In this document: one piece after another, positions 1-11,453 of the stretch | Position numbering within the stretch: position 1 is the stretch's first letter | Layout: every line of letters begins with the position of its first letter | From: Conidiobolus incongruus B7586 | Lineage: Eukaryota > Entomophthoromycota > Entomophthoromycetes > Entomophthorales > Conidiobolaceae | Reading direction: 5' to 3' | Length of the DNA stretch: 31,352 bases | Assembly: GCA_000697335.1 (NCBI GenBank) | Contig: JNEM01013686.1 | Span: 1-31,352, forward strand | Position numbers and translations under genes: made by a program | Notes under the pieces: model-generated | Database searches by the model: none | What the model was told of the DNA's origin: nothing | Seen by the model: the letters and a program-made list of their open reading frames with translations, nothing else

Positions 1-1564
1 TATTATTAAAATTATAAAATAATATTTAATAAAATTTAATATTTGGATATAATATTAATAAATCTATTATTGGATAATAAATCATAAAAAATTAAGATAT
101 ATCTAACTAATATGAACTAATCATAATATATTTATTAAATCTTAAATAATAATACCTTATAAATTATAATTATGTTAAATAAGATAATTATTTTTTCAAG
201 TTAAATATATTTCAATAATTAATTATAAATTAAATAAATTTGAGCTATAAATTAAGATTTTATAAGTTAATTAATAGTTAAATATTTATATATTTTCCAA
301 TAATTATTAGTTAATTTATTATTCAAAGATCTATATATATATATATTATATTTTAATATAATAAATCAGATATTTAATATTATTATAAAATCTTAATTTT
401 AATATTGACGAATTAAATAGATTTTTAAAAATTTATTAAAATTTAAAAACTATTATAATTATAAAATTCAAAAACTATTTTATCCAGAAATTTTAAAAAA
501 TATCAATATTATTAAAATAATCATCACTTAAATAAACTTAATATTTAAAGAATTCTTTATAATTGGAATTGTTAATTTAATTTAATCAAAAATAATTAAT
601 TCATAATATTGAATAATTAAGTTATAAAATATAAAAATAATTTTCCAAATTACTTAAGTTTCAATTTTTATTATTTAAAATCAAATAAATTTTAGATATT
701 CACTATGGAAATTTTATTTGTAAATTATATTTTATTATAATATTAATATTTATTATCATGTGTTTTGATATATTTATATATTGGATATATTAAATATTTA
801 TATATTCAAGTTCTTTAATAATTCTAATAAATTTTTATATTGATTATTGATTTAAAAATATACTATATGCTTATATATTATAAATCTATTAAAAGGAGAT
901 TATAATAATAAATGATGTAAAATAATATTGAATTATTAATAACATAATTTATAATGAGTAAATAATATAAATTCCAAACTCTTAATAATTATTAAATCAA
1001 AGTACTGAAAATCAATCAGACTATATAGTTTATAGGACCAGAATATAACATTATTTTATTAATAGCTTAATGATTACTTAAATTTATTTTTATTTTAAAA
1101 GCTTATATTTCTTATTAATTGTATAACTTTATTAGATTAAGCCTTTTGAATTAGTCAATATCAATATGTTTCCTACAAATTCATATATTCACAAATTTAC
1201 CAATAATTTGGGTCTCAAAAATAAATATTGAAAATTTTTTTATAAATTTAAATATTAAATAAAAAATGATCTTAATCGCCACCTTTAAAGTTATTTTAAA
1301 GCGATAACATAAACAAATCAATCAATTCTTATTCATATTTTTTATCAATGTGTTTGATTAGTTTTGTGTAATTCAAAATAATTGTGACTCATTAATATCA
1401 TTATGACTCTATTTTTTATAAAAAATTTCATCCAATTATATATGAAATATTAATTAATCGTACCATTCTACGTCATTCGAAAAATATAAATAAATTTTAT
1501 ATCCTTTATTATTAAAAAATCTATTCCAATTTTAATATTAATATAAATAAATAAAAATAAAATT
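1..1564. other. AT-rich intergenic region before first aminotransferase gene
   Basis: No coding exon or RNA gene is recognisable on either strand. The stretch is dominated by A/T homopolymers and short TA runs, including a TA dinucleotide tract at about 332-346. Only the last ~80 bases look like a promoter (see the TATA entry). Confidence 0.7.
1485..1494 (+). promoter_or_regulatory. Probable TATA box of the first aminotransferase gene
   Basis: TATAAATAAA lies 80 bases before the ATG at 1565. Several other genes in this window have a similar element 50-85 bases before their start, which supports the call despite the high A/T background. Confidence 0.5.
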
Positions 1565-3014
1565 ATGACTTTAAGTGAATTACCCCACAGTAAAGATCTC
1601 AGTTATCACCTCAGCGATGAAGGTAAACTAAGACGTGTTAGTCCCTTAAAAGGTTTGGTGAAATATATCCAACCTGAGAATATTTTGTTAGCTCAAGGTA
1701 ATAAATTTCTTTTCTATATTGTTAATATGCTAATTTTATCCAGGTTTGCCTAGAGCTGACAGTTTCACCTTACAAAGTTACGAATTTGACTCCAAGCAAT
1801 TCGGAAGTAGCACACAAGAGCATTTCAAAATTCCTAGGAAAGCTCAAGATGGGATTATTTTACCTTTAGATAAGAGTATGCAATACGGAAATGGCAAAGG
1901 ACTGATTCCCTTCATTAAATTGTTAAGAGATCATATGGAATTGGTCCATAGTGCAAATTATAGTGACTGGGATATTGTATTGACTACTGGTAATACGGAT
2001 GGATTGTACCAGTCATTGACCTTGCTAGCTAATAGGGGGGATCCCATCGTAGTTGCCAAGTACGGATATCCGGCTGCTTTGGAGACATTCAGGGGTAAGG
2101 GTTTGAAATTGTTAGTGGCTGATATTGATGACGAGGGTTTGGTCCCTAGCTCTGTTGAAAAGGTTGTCAATGACTATCACCAAGCTAACCCCAACAGTCC
2201 CAAATGTAGATTGATCTACACTGTACCAACAGGTCAGAATCCTACAGGCGCTACTATGAGTCTCGAGAGGAGAAGAGAATTCTACTCAGTGTGCCAAAAG
2301 TTAGACATCATGATTTTAGAAGATGACCCCTATTATTTCCTACAATTACCCAAGTACAATCCAGAGTCCAATTATGACGACAGTGAATTCACCAAAGAGA
2401 CCTTATTACCATCATTGTACAGTTTAGATGTTGACGGTCGTGTGATTCGCATGGATTCCTTCAGTAAAGTTATGGGACCCGGGTTCAGAACCGCTTGGAT
2501 CACCGCTCCCAAATGGTATGTGGACAAGGTGCAATACTTGAATGAAGTTAGCAATCAACAGCCTGCAGCACTTAGTCAATCCACATTATCTCAAATCTTA
2601 TCCGAGTGGGGTCAAGATGGATTTATACACCATTTGAATCAAATCAGAAAGCAATTTACTGAATGTAGAGACAGATTTGTTACTGCTGTTAAAGATAATT
2701 TGGGCGATAAAGTAGTCTATACTCCCACCGTCGCTGGTATGTTCGGCTGGCTTCGCTTGAATGTTCAACCTCAACCCGTAAATGAAGGTGAACAGACAAT
2801 TTTAGAGAAAGTATTCGACAAATTAGTAGAACAAAGAGTCATTCCGGTGCCTGGCTACTACTTCGATGCCGACGGTTATAAACTGGAAAAAACTCAAGAG
2901 ACTAGCCTATCTCCCTATTATATTCGACTTTGCTACAGTTATGTTGATCCCGACCAATTGATAGAAGGTGTTAGAAAGGTTGGTATCGTTTTGGACCAAG
3001 TGTTATCTAATTAA
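1565..3014 (+). CDS. Aro8/kynurenine-type PLP aminotransferase, copy 1 (2 exons)
   Basis: Class I/II (fold type I) pyridoxal-phosphate aminotransferase of the ARO8/ARO9/AADAT group, which transfers amino groups between aromatic amino acids, kynurenine or 2-aminoadipate and 2-oxoacids. Exons are 1565-1697 and 1744-3014, giving 467 residues. The 46-base intron starts GTAATA, has a CTAAT branch site and ends CAG; splicing joins ILLAQG to LPRADSF, matching the intronless paralogue. Seen: TGQNP with the PLP-contacting Asn, EDDPYYF, the Schiff-base lysine Lys286 in DSFSK, and the carboxylate-binding Arg in PYYIRLCYS. No presequence, so probably cytosolic. The residues after the lysine read VMGPGFR where the neighbour has VIAPGLR. 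Family is certain; substrate cannot be assigned. Confidence 0.94.
1698..1743 (+). other. Intron of aminotransferase copy 1
   Basis: Starts GTAATA, has a CTAAT branch-like motif about 15 bases before the end, and finishes CAG. It sits in phase 1 inside a glycine codon. The paralogue at 4769 has no intron at the same codon. Confidence 0.93.
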
Positions 3015-4768
3015 TTCTACCTAATTAATTTTATTATATTATTTATTGGGCTAATTTTCTCTTTTCAAACCTCAAAATAATCATTCATCATCTCAGTTAC
3101 ATTTAGACTGAATTCAGTATATTTTGAACTATAACCCTTAATTTTGCTTCAAATATTGAATTCCCAACCATAAATTAACTACTAATAAAAAATATTCAAA
3201 TATAAAATCAAGAATATAACATTGATTTACCTAAAATATGCAGCTTAATTTTTAAAACTTGTTAATTGATTTTGCCATTTCTATATTTTTATATAATACA
3301 AACATTTTTTAGCTGATAACCAATTTAAGTTAATCCTGGAAGAGTTGGAATTGTATCCCTTTACAAATTTTTCATTAGCGCAATAATTAAGAGTAATTAA
3401 TTGTATTGATTAATTAAAAAATTTTCTAATACTGAAAAAATTTTTTATCAATGAAATATCTATCATTATATGATGAGTTTTATTAGTCAATGTTATTTTG
3501 AAATTTTGTTTGAATTATAGTTGATATCCACTTTAATTGGATTAATTATGTGGACTTTGAACCTTATTTAATACATTTATGAATCCAAATTCATTAAAAT
3601 TCAAATCCATAAAAACTACAATATTCATCTTATAAAAATATATATTTTGTCACATAATAAAATTAAGTTCATTCACTTAAATCAATAAAAATATAAGTTT
3701 ATACACTAATTACTAAATTAAATAAATTAACAATATTATATGAAATAAAAATAGCTTATTCTAACTATCATTTTTACAAATAAACTGAATTTCATTATTA
3801 TCCAAATCGAATTTAATATATCCTTGAAAGAACTCTGGGTTCATTATAATGGCAAATTTGTGTAGCTTTCCAGATTCAGTCACTTAGTGATTATGACTAG
3901 TAATTTGTCATTAATTTATCAAATTTTAGAGATAAGGGACTTTGGAAGATATCATATCAAAATTCTAAAATCATATGACAGTTGCTTATTATTATTTTAA
4001 AAATAAGAATTTTATAATAATTGATAACTAATATGATATGATTAAATACAAAATGCAAATCATATTAAGATAGAATCATATATAATTTAGTAATTTCAAG
4101 TTTATAAAATTTGAATATAAATTGAAAATTAAAAATATTACATAAAATATGACCAAGTAAATATTATATTCTATTAAACAATAAGACTTTATTATATTAT
4201 TTTGGAAATAATATATGTATAGCTATTATATAGGAAAGCAAATAGTCATTTAACCAGTATTAGATTGTAGCAATAGTGTATTTTGATAGTAGTTAATTAT
4301 TGATGGAATAGAGATAAGTTGTGTTTATACCAATTGAAAAATACAGAATTGGGATTGATTAAATGTTCATTCAGAAAAGCATCAAAGGATTATTTTGATC
4401 AATGAACAATTATTTCTATTTTTATCAATTTTAAAAATACTATTCATTTAAAAATTACAACTTTTAAATAATGCTAATATACGAATATTAAAACTTGAAT
4501 ATCCATTCAAAATAGATCTTGTCATTTATACATATTGTCATAGTAACAAATATTCTAGAACTATTAACGGAATTATCTCAGAAAACAATCAGTCATAAGT
4601 TTGATATTAATTGACACATAATCAATGAAATATTAATGCATTATATAGATACCAATTTTTTGAAAAAAAAAATAATCCCAAATTTAACTAAACTTTTAAT
4701 TTAACCTGTGAATATATATACCTCTATTAATAATCAAAGAATCATCAAAATAAAACTAAAAAATAATA
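3015..4768. other. AT-rich spacer between the aminotransferase genes
   Basis: No exon, RNA gene or mobile element recognised. The final ~60 bases hold the promoter of the next gene. Confidence 0.65.
4713..4720 (+). promoter_or_regulatory. Probable TATA box of the second aminotransferase gene
   Basis: TATATATA, 56 bases before the ATG at 4769, in a slightly less A/T-pure context (after CCTGTG, before CCTC). The following A-rich leader is typical of a short fungal 5' UTR. Confidence 0.55.
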
Positions 4769-6178
4769 ATGACTATATCTTCAGAAAAACCAACCTCAAA
4801 AGACCTCAGCTACCACCTCAGCAATGAAGGCAAACTTCGTAGATTACAGCTAATGAAGCAGATATTTCAATATTCCGCTGACGAGCATATCTTATTGGCT
4901 CATGGATCTCCACGCCCTGACAGTTTTACAATTAACCAAGTGTCATTTAGGTATAATATGTTTAAAAGTGACAAGAATACGATTACTACGATTGATAAAA
5001 TGCCAAATGATAAGATAGCGTCCGGGTTAGATATAGGAATGCAGTATGGGACTGGCAAGGGATCGCAGAATTTGGTTCAACTTACTAGAGAGCATATTGA
5101 GCTGGTACACGATGTCCAGTATAGTAATTGGGATGTCGTGTTGACTACTGGCAATACAGATGCATTATACCAATCCGTTACACTATTAGCGAACTGGGGC
5201 GATCCTATAGTCGTAGCGAAATGGGCATATCCTGTTGCTTTAGAAACTTTTAGGGGTAAAGGCCTCAGATTTTTGGTTGCTGATATTGACCAAGAGGGAT
5301 TGATCCCGAGTTCTATTGAACAAGTTGTAAATGATTATTATAGGGAGAATCCTAATGGTCCCAAATGTAGATTAGTATATACTGTACCAACAGGTCAAAA
5401 CCCTTCAGGTGCTACTATGAGTCTTGAACGAAGAAAAGAATTTTATAAGGTATGTCAATCCCAAGACCTAATGATCCTTGAAGACGATCCCTACTACTTT
5501 CTTCAACTCCCTTCTCATAAACCAAATGGAGATTATAATGAAAGTGAATTTTCAATTGATACATTACTACCTTCACTATTGAGTTTAGATACGGATGGTC
5601 GCGTGATAAGAATGGATTCATTTAGTAAAGTCATAGCACCCGGGCTTCGTACTGCATGGATCACGGGACCCCAATGGTTTGTATCCAAAGTGGAATACCT
5701 CAACGACGTGTCTATTCAGCAACCCTCGGGTCTGAGTCAAATTGCCCTGACTGAAATTTTGACCAATTGGAAGCATCAAGGATATGTTCGCCACCTTGAG
5801 CAATTTCGCAGCGAGTTTACAAGTAAGAGAGACTTATTCGTATCACTTACAGAAAAATATTTGAAAGGCAAGGTTGAATATACTCCTACTGTCGCCGGTA
5901 TGTTCGGTTGGTTAAAATTAAACATTGAACCTCAGCCCACCAAACCTGGTGAGCGTACCCTGCTACACGATATCTTTGACAAACTGACAGCTGAAAAAGT
6001 GGTCCCCATCCCAGGATATTTCTTCGATGCTGACGCTCATCAATTAGATGAAAAGAATTGTAGCGACAAGCTACACCCCTATTATATTCGATTATGCTAT
6101 TCGTTTGTCGATCCTGACAAATTAGAAGAAGGCATGAGACGAATTGGCATTGTTTTGGATGGAATATTTAAGTATTAA
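4769..6178 (+). CDS. Aro8/kynurenine-type PLP aminotransferase, copy 2 (intronless)
   Basis: 469-residue paralogue of the gene at 1565, same family and probable reaction (aromatic amino acid, kynurenine or 2-aminoadipate transamination). It begins SSEKPTSKDLSYHLSNEGKL, the usual Aro8-type start. Seen: VPTGQNPSG (PLP ring contact), EDDPYYF, DSFSKVIAPGLR with Schiff-base Lys287 and the following phosphate-binding Arg, and PYYIRLCYS with the substrate carboxylate Arg. The VIAPGLR segment is the family-typical form. One uninterrupted exon: the intron of copy 1 is absent at the equivalent codon. No mitochondrial or secretory signal seen. Tandem, same-strand position indicates local duplication. 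Substrate preference cannot be read from sequence. Confidence 0.95.
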   Translation: MTISSEKPTSKDLSYHLSNEGKLRRLQLMKQIFQYSADEHILLAHGSPRPDSFTINQVSFRYNMFKSDKNTITTIDKMPNDKIASGLDIGMQYGTGKGSQNLVQLTREHIELVHDVQYSNWDVVLTTGNTDALYQSVTLLANWGDPIVVAKWAYPVALETFRGKGLRFLVADIDQEGLIPSSIEQVVNDYYRENPNGPKCRLVYTVPTGQNPSGATMSLERRKEFYKVCQSQDLMILEDDPYYFLQLPSHKPNGDYNESEFSIDTLLPSLLSLDTDGRVIRMDSFSKVIAPGLRTAWITGPQWFVSKVEYLNDVSIQQPSGLSQIALTEILTNWKHQGYVRHLEQFRSEFTSKRDLFVSLTEKYLKGKVEYTPTVAGMFGWLKLNIEPQPTKPGERTLLHDIFDKLTAEKVVPIPGYFFDADAHQLDEKNCSDKLHPYYIRLCYSFVDPDKLEEGMRRIGIVLDGIFKY

Positions 6179-6953
6179 TACTCCAAATTTCTCAATCTAT
6201 CAACTCAATATAATCCTTATTCATATTGGACGATTTATAATTTTAATTATTTTAAAATGTTAAATTAAATAATAATCAAAAAAAATTTCATAGTTAATAT
6301 TTGTTATTTCATTTTGATTGATTGGTTCATATTGCAGCTAATAGTATTTCATCCTATTAAATTAAATTCATAGTTATCAAAATATGCTCTTGTGACTTGA
6401 TCTAAGCTGTAGGATGGGAGATAATATATGTGATCCAATCTGCTTTTTTTCTGTTTTTAATATGATAAATTTTAAATATATTTGTAGTGGATTGATAATC
6501 TGGAAAAATTGATTTTAAATATCATATTCAAATCATTTTTTATTATTATAGTGATTAAATATATAAATAGGATATTCACCATGATTCGTCCCTTTAGTAG
6601 TTACAATCTTCCAATTTTACCTTCAATAAAGTGAGAGATATTCAAAGTATCAATTTTAGTATTAAATACACGTTTGGATTATTTGATATTCCCAAATGTA
6701 GAAAATAACAAACAAAGCATCACCTTATTACCTATTATTATTCTAAGTATATATTTCCAAATATTCAAACTTAAACGAATCAAAAAAATATAAATTCAAT
6801 AATATTTATTTAAAAAAATTGAATTTCTAAGAATATTAGTTAAAAAAATACAATTATTAACAATATAAAAATATTTGTTTGTTATAAAATTCCTCCTGAG
6901 TTCAAAAAATTGGGTCTACCAGCTTTAAAATACTCAATTCAATAATTAGAAAA
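6179..6953. other. Intergenic, convergent gene ends
   Basis: AT-rich sequence between the stop of the second aminotransferase (plus) and the stop of the Asp/Tyr-rich gene (minus). It should hold both 3' ends; no gene recognised. Confidence 0.6.
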
Positions 6954-7685
6954 TCATTGATTTTTTTCTATAAAATCCCCATAATTATAGTCAACAAATC
7001 CTTCTGGATTAGAATAGTAACCATTGTGATCGTTGTTGAAGCGGTAGTCGTAGTTATCTTCTGAATAATCGTCAGAATAGTCATTGTAGCCTTTCGAATA
7101 ATTATCTCCTCGATAATCACTATAGTCATCGTTATAATCACCCTCATTATAATTATCATTGTAGTCTCCGCTATAATCACTACCAAAGTAGTCGTTATAG
7201 TCGCCGTTATAGTCATCTCCGGAGTAATCATTATAGTCGTCGGCATAATCTTCGTCATTGTAGTTGTCAAAATCATGTGGAGAACTATAACCAATTCCAT
7301 TGAGGTCATAATTGTCAATTGGTCCATAGGGATCTATGGGCATACCATCACTGGATGCTGCAAATACTTTTCCTGACTTCATTTTTCCTTGATTTCTTGT
7401 GGGATTTGTGATATCCATGGGAGTTCTTCCTCCGAAGAGGTTGGGATTCACTTTACTCAGATCGAGATCTGCCACTTTGTCCATTTGGTTGAAGCCTGAG
7501 TTGCCTATGAGTAAGTCGTAGTTCGTGATAGGGTCGAGAGATTTGTTGATGCGTCCAGTCAATGTGTTGATGACTCTATCTGGTACTGGATATAAGATAG
7601 TACTTGGATCAGAGTCCAACTCTGGAGTAACTGGTAATGATAGTGAAGTTTGAATGAAATATATGTAAATCCAAGATAATATCAT
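6954..7685 (-). CDS. Secreted Asp/Tyr/Asn-rich low-complexity protein
   Basis: I do not recognise a family. The 243-residue protein opens with a short hydrophobic segment (residues 1-17, ending TSLSLP) that looks like a signal peptide, so it is probably secreted or wall-bound. Residues 18-135 are ordinary in composition. Residues about 138-213 are almost entirely Asp, Tyr, Asn, Gly and Ser in irregular repeats such as DYNDYSG and GDYNDY. There is no cysteine in the whole protein, and the C-terminal half is strongly acidic. At DNA level the repeat is an irregular array of GAT/TAT/AAT codons, which gives a long mirror frame on the same strand; that frame lacks a plausible protein. A TATA box lies 56 bases upstream. 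Possible roles (wall protein, metal binding, tyrosine cross-linked matrix) are guesses. Confidence 0.78.
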   Translation of the reverse strand: MILSWIYIYFIQTSLSLPVTPELDSDPSTILYPVPDRVINTLTGRINKSLDPITNYDLLIGNSGFNQMDKVADLDLSKVNPNLFGGRTPMDITNPTRNQGKMKSGKVFAASSDGMPIDPYGPIDNYDLNGIGYSSPHDFDNYNDEDYADDYNDYSGDDYNGDYNDYFGSDYSGDYNDNYNEGDYNDDYSDYRGDNYSKGYNDYSDDYSEDNYDYRFNNDHNGYYSNPEGFVDYNYGDFIEKNQ

Positions 7686-7740
7686 CCTTAATACAACAAT
7701 TACAAATTATGGTGATATTTTGTTGAATTCTGTGACAAGT

Positions 7741-7747
7741 TTATATA
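7741..7747 (-). promoter_or_regulatory. Probable TATA box of the Asp/Tyr-rich gene
   Basis: On the minus strand this reads TATATAA within GTATATAAAC, about 56 bases before the ATG at 7685, the same spacing as at the GH16 and aminotransferase genes. Confidence 0.55.
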
Positions 7748-8539
7748 CTACAGCTCATTATCATACCTCAATTGATGTATTGTTTACATCCATGTGACTA
7801 ACATACCCTGCATCTCGACATTTTCACTCATATTTTAAGATTGTGAAATCCGATTTGAATTGATCTTCTACCTCATTGAATTTCTCTGATCAATTGCCAA
7901 AATTGACAATTCGCACATTTGCTAATCAGCATCCTGAGATTTGAGGGTTCGATTACTAATTTGAGTAATTTGTGGTAATCATAGTAAATTGTTTGTGCGA
8001 ATGAAATTTCGTGAATTTTGGGCTGATATTGCTAGATTCAGTGAATATTAATCAATTAGTCATAGTTCATATAATAAAATGATTAATTTTTAATTGATTC
8101 TTCAGTTTTGAGACATTTGGAACAATTTTACAATGTGCTAAATTAAACTCGTGAAGTCTCAATAGCCATAAAAAATCGTGTATGACGATGGAACTTACTA
8201 ATATTAGCATTCAATCAGGTAGTCAACCTTAATACAATCTGAAATTCAAACTTTTAATAGTATAGAATAATGGATCACTATTAACAAAATAAACGATAAA
8301 AATATTCTATAGAGTTAAATTAATAATAAGTATTTAAGTATTATAAATGTTAAATGTAATAATATTGGTAAATTTATTTAATGCAAATGGTTTCGTTATA
8401 GACGATTGAGATCAAAGTTGGGAAAAATTCAAAGGATAATAAATGCAATCGAAAAGTATTAAGGGGATTTGAATACTCTATATATTGCAATATTAGACAT
8501 ATTAAAATTTTATATTTATATATTGTGAAATTGATTAAA
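7748..8539. other. Intergenic region with a weak inverted repeat
   Basis: No gene recognised. Holds a 9-base inverted repeat, attcgcaca at 7909-7917 and tgtgcgaat at 7994-8002, around a slightly GC-richer segment. A GGTTCGATTA stretch near 7946 resembles a Pol III B box, but no tRNA fold can be drawn around it. Confidence 0.5.
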
Positions 8540-9737
8540 TTATTCAGCTTTGATTTCCTTATTGTTGGAATTGGAGTCTCCGTCGTCGTCATTTCTCTTA
8601 CGTTTGACAAGACTTGAAACGTCCTTAGCCTTGGACAATAGTTCGGGATCGAAATTGATCTTACCCTTTTCGTGCTGTTTCTGCAGAGCGTCGGCAATCA
8701 CGCTGCTCAAATTCTCGGTCATGATGGTATCTTGGATTCTGTCGCTGACTTCTTTGATTAATTGATCTAGATCTTTGGCTTCTTCCTGGTCGGCAGCCTT
8801 TTCCATATCGAGTTCGGATTTGCGTTTGGTGAGAAGAGCCTTGACTTGTTCGAACACTTCCTTGGATTTGGTGTAGTCTTCTTGGTATTCGTAAGCCATG
8901 GCTAACAGAAATAATACTTCACCAAGGCGTCTGGTTTGGTCGCCGAAATATTCGCGAATATTGGTTTCAGCTCCTTTGTAGTTTTCAACTGCTAAATCGA
9001 AGTTTTCAGATTCTAAGGAACAGTCACCTAACGCGAGATACACCTGGCACATTTGATCTCTGAGGGTAGTGTTTTTGGGATCTTTTTCGAGTTCGGTCTT
9101 ATAAAGGTTGAGAGCACCCGTCAAGATGGAGTAGGCTAAAGATAAATCGTCAACGTCTTCTGCGTCTTCATCGTCTTCGCCTTCACCTTCTTCGCCTTCT
9201 TCGCCTTCCTTATCTTCAGCATCGTCTTCATCGTCAATTTGATCCAAATCTTCACCAGCATCGATTTGGATATTGGAGCTGGAAGCTTGTAAGTTAGACT
9301 TAGCTTGCTCTAAAATCAATATAACGGGTTAAACCAAAGCCTTCACAATAATAAACTATCAACTACCTTCCATTTCTTCATCTTCATGCTTGTCATTAGC
9401 ATTATCCAAATCCAGAGCTCTACGATTAGCTACGGCGGAGCGATACAATGCAACGCCATACTTATAGGTAGGGAAGGCGCCATTAATATGATTTTCACCG
9501 TATAACATTTCACTAAACGTTAATGAATCGCGTTAATGAATACTTAGATAAATAATTGATGATATAAACTTACGAGACTTGAACAGCGGCTGAAAATTGT
9601 TCAATAGCACTTTCGTAATCCTTTTCGCGCATACATTTGTCACCTTCTTGAAGGGAGTTGTCAATAGCTTGCTTCATAAAATCCATCTGTCCTTCAAATT
9701 CATTGTCCTGAGGTTGATTATCTTGATTTGAACACAT
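8540..9737 (-). CDS. NASP/Hif1/Sim3-type histone chaperone (SHNi-TPR protein), 3 exons
   Basis: Nuclear chaperone of the NASP family, which binds H3 (and H3-H4) and hands it to deposition factors. Exons on the minus strand: 9737-9574, 9512-9367, 9309-8540, giving 359 residues. Introns of 61 and 57 bases both have good GT...AG ends and restore one frame. Order of parts: first TPR about residues 20-55 (GDKCMREKDYESAIEQFSAA), the family-typical YGENH turn at 59-63, an acidic stretch about 120-158 made of Asp/Glu/Gly that interrupts the second TPR, further TPR helices about 160-260 (SLAYSILTGALNLYK; LGDCSLESENFDLAVENYKGA; FLLAMAYEYQEDYTKSKEVF), a coiled-coil tail, and a basic KRKR at 339-342 that fits a nuclear signal. 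Length and layout are normal. No clear TATA box; housekeeping promoter likely. Confidence 0.92.
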
Positions 9738-11453
9738 TTTTATTATATTTATTTGTTTATTTTATTATGGAGTTTTTTGGAAACGAAATTGTTAATAGAT
9801 TATCTAGTAGTAATTTAGAATAATTATAATTGTGGGATTGCATTAATAGATTTACAATACTTTTGAGGAATTTGCGAGGGAATATTTGTATATTAGTTTG
9901 ACTAAATTTGATAAATTCAATAATTATTTCTTAATATTTTATACATCTTCATATTATATACTATATTTGAATTAACATCAATTTAATATTTACCATGTTA
10001 TATTAGTCAATTACACTAATGTATAGTTATTTCAAAACGTATACGTTTAAAAATAATCAGTTACATAAAATATAAATAACTATTACCTGTATTGTCGATA
10101 CTAAATATTTTTATTATATATTTTATTCATTCAAATATTTAATAAATATTTGAGCTTTTAAATAATATATGATTTTGATACATGTTGATAATACAAATTT
10201 TCTTCATTATTGAATTATTAAAATGAGTTGAAGCTAATTCTACCTTCAATATCAATCAAGTAAAATTATCCTAACAATAATCAATTCCCATTTTTTCAAT
10301 TTTTGAAAATGAATTAAATATGAATAGTAAATAATGAAGATATATTGAGTTGAATTTTTCAATTTTATTGAAATTAATTTTGTAGTGATAAAATTTTGTT
10401 TTGAAATTATCAAAAACTTCATTGGATCACAATTAATTTGATGCACATTCCAATTTTCTCTTCATCCCTTATTAACCCTTGATTAATCAATTTAATATCT
10501 AGGATATCTATTTGATCTTAATATTTAACATGATAATCTGAAACGATATTTTGTAACTGTATAGTTGAATATATTGATTGTATTTAGTTGATGTCGATTA
10601 TAATGGAAAAAATTATTTGTATCCTTAAATTAATGTAGTATTCACTTATAATATTGTTAAAATTATCAAATTTTTAGTAAATAATATAAATTGACAAGTA
10701 AAAAATCACTACACTTACCAAATATCCATCAAATAAATTTTGCATAAAATACTAGTTCAATATAATTAAAAAGTATAATTGACCAATATTTATCTCGAAT
10801 AGAATATTATTTATTAAATATCAAATTAATATGATGATATCGAACCATTGTAGGATTATTTCAATATATTTTCATATGGGATAATGTTTTTCAAAAAATT
10901 ACATATTGTATTGAAAATATGCAAATGTAAAATTTTAAAAGATTTACGATACTAAATATAATAATAAGAATTTAATAATTTCCAAATATTTGCAAAAAGG
11001 TAATTTTGAAAAAATTCTAAATAAGCGTAAAAATTTCAAATAAAATAACTAGTATATAGTAGGAGTTAATTAAAAAGCAATATTTATCTTTCATCGAGCT
11101 AATAACCCATCTAAAATTCAACGAAAACTGGAACAATGCCACTTAATTTCAAACCCACTGAAATTTTCATCAACCTTCAAATGGTTAAACTATCTTAGAT
11201 TTAAAAGAATAATTAATCAATTTACTAAGAATTCAATGTTGTTAGAATTTTATTATAATTTAAGATTCATTGCAGGTTGGAGTTAATATGTTTCAATTAG
11301 TATAGTAATATTAGGGTTGAATGGATAACCTATATACCCTCAAGTCACAAAAATGATTTCATTATTCCATTGAGTTTAGAGTATATAAATGAGATCAGGG
11401 ATTTTATTATGTATTATTTCTCTTGTCTATACAATTAATCAATTAGGAAGATT
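9738..11453. other. Intergenic region between NASP and GH16 copy 1
   Basis: 1.7 kb without a recognisable gene. It serves as the divergent 5' region of NASP (minus) and GH16 copy 1 (plus). Short open frames here are AT-driven, with Ile/Lys/Phe/Tyr-rich translations. Confidence 0.6.
11382..11389 (+). promoter_or_regulatory. Probable TATA box of GH16 copy 1
   Basis: TATATAAA in the context GTATATAAATGAGA, 72 bases before the ATG at 11454. GH16 copy 2 has the same core, GTATATAAATG. Confidence 0.65.

Noticed and set aside
6968-7327. 119-residue frame rich in Thr, Ile and Met inside the Asp/Tyr-rich gene
   Set aside because: Another frame of the same repeat on the same strand, without a signal peptide or promoter of its own.
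7940-7965. B-box-like GGTTCGATTA suggesting a tRNA
   Set aside because: No T-stem pairing and no acceptor or anticodon arm can be drawn around it.
8374-8697. 107-residue minus-strand frame at the end of the NASP gene
   Set aside because: Overlaps the NASP last exon in another frame and is mostly AT noise beyond it.
10252-10446. 64-residue minus-strand frame
   Set aside because: Ile/Lys/Leu-rich translation of AT-rich DNA, no domain, no splice or promoter support.
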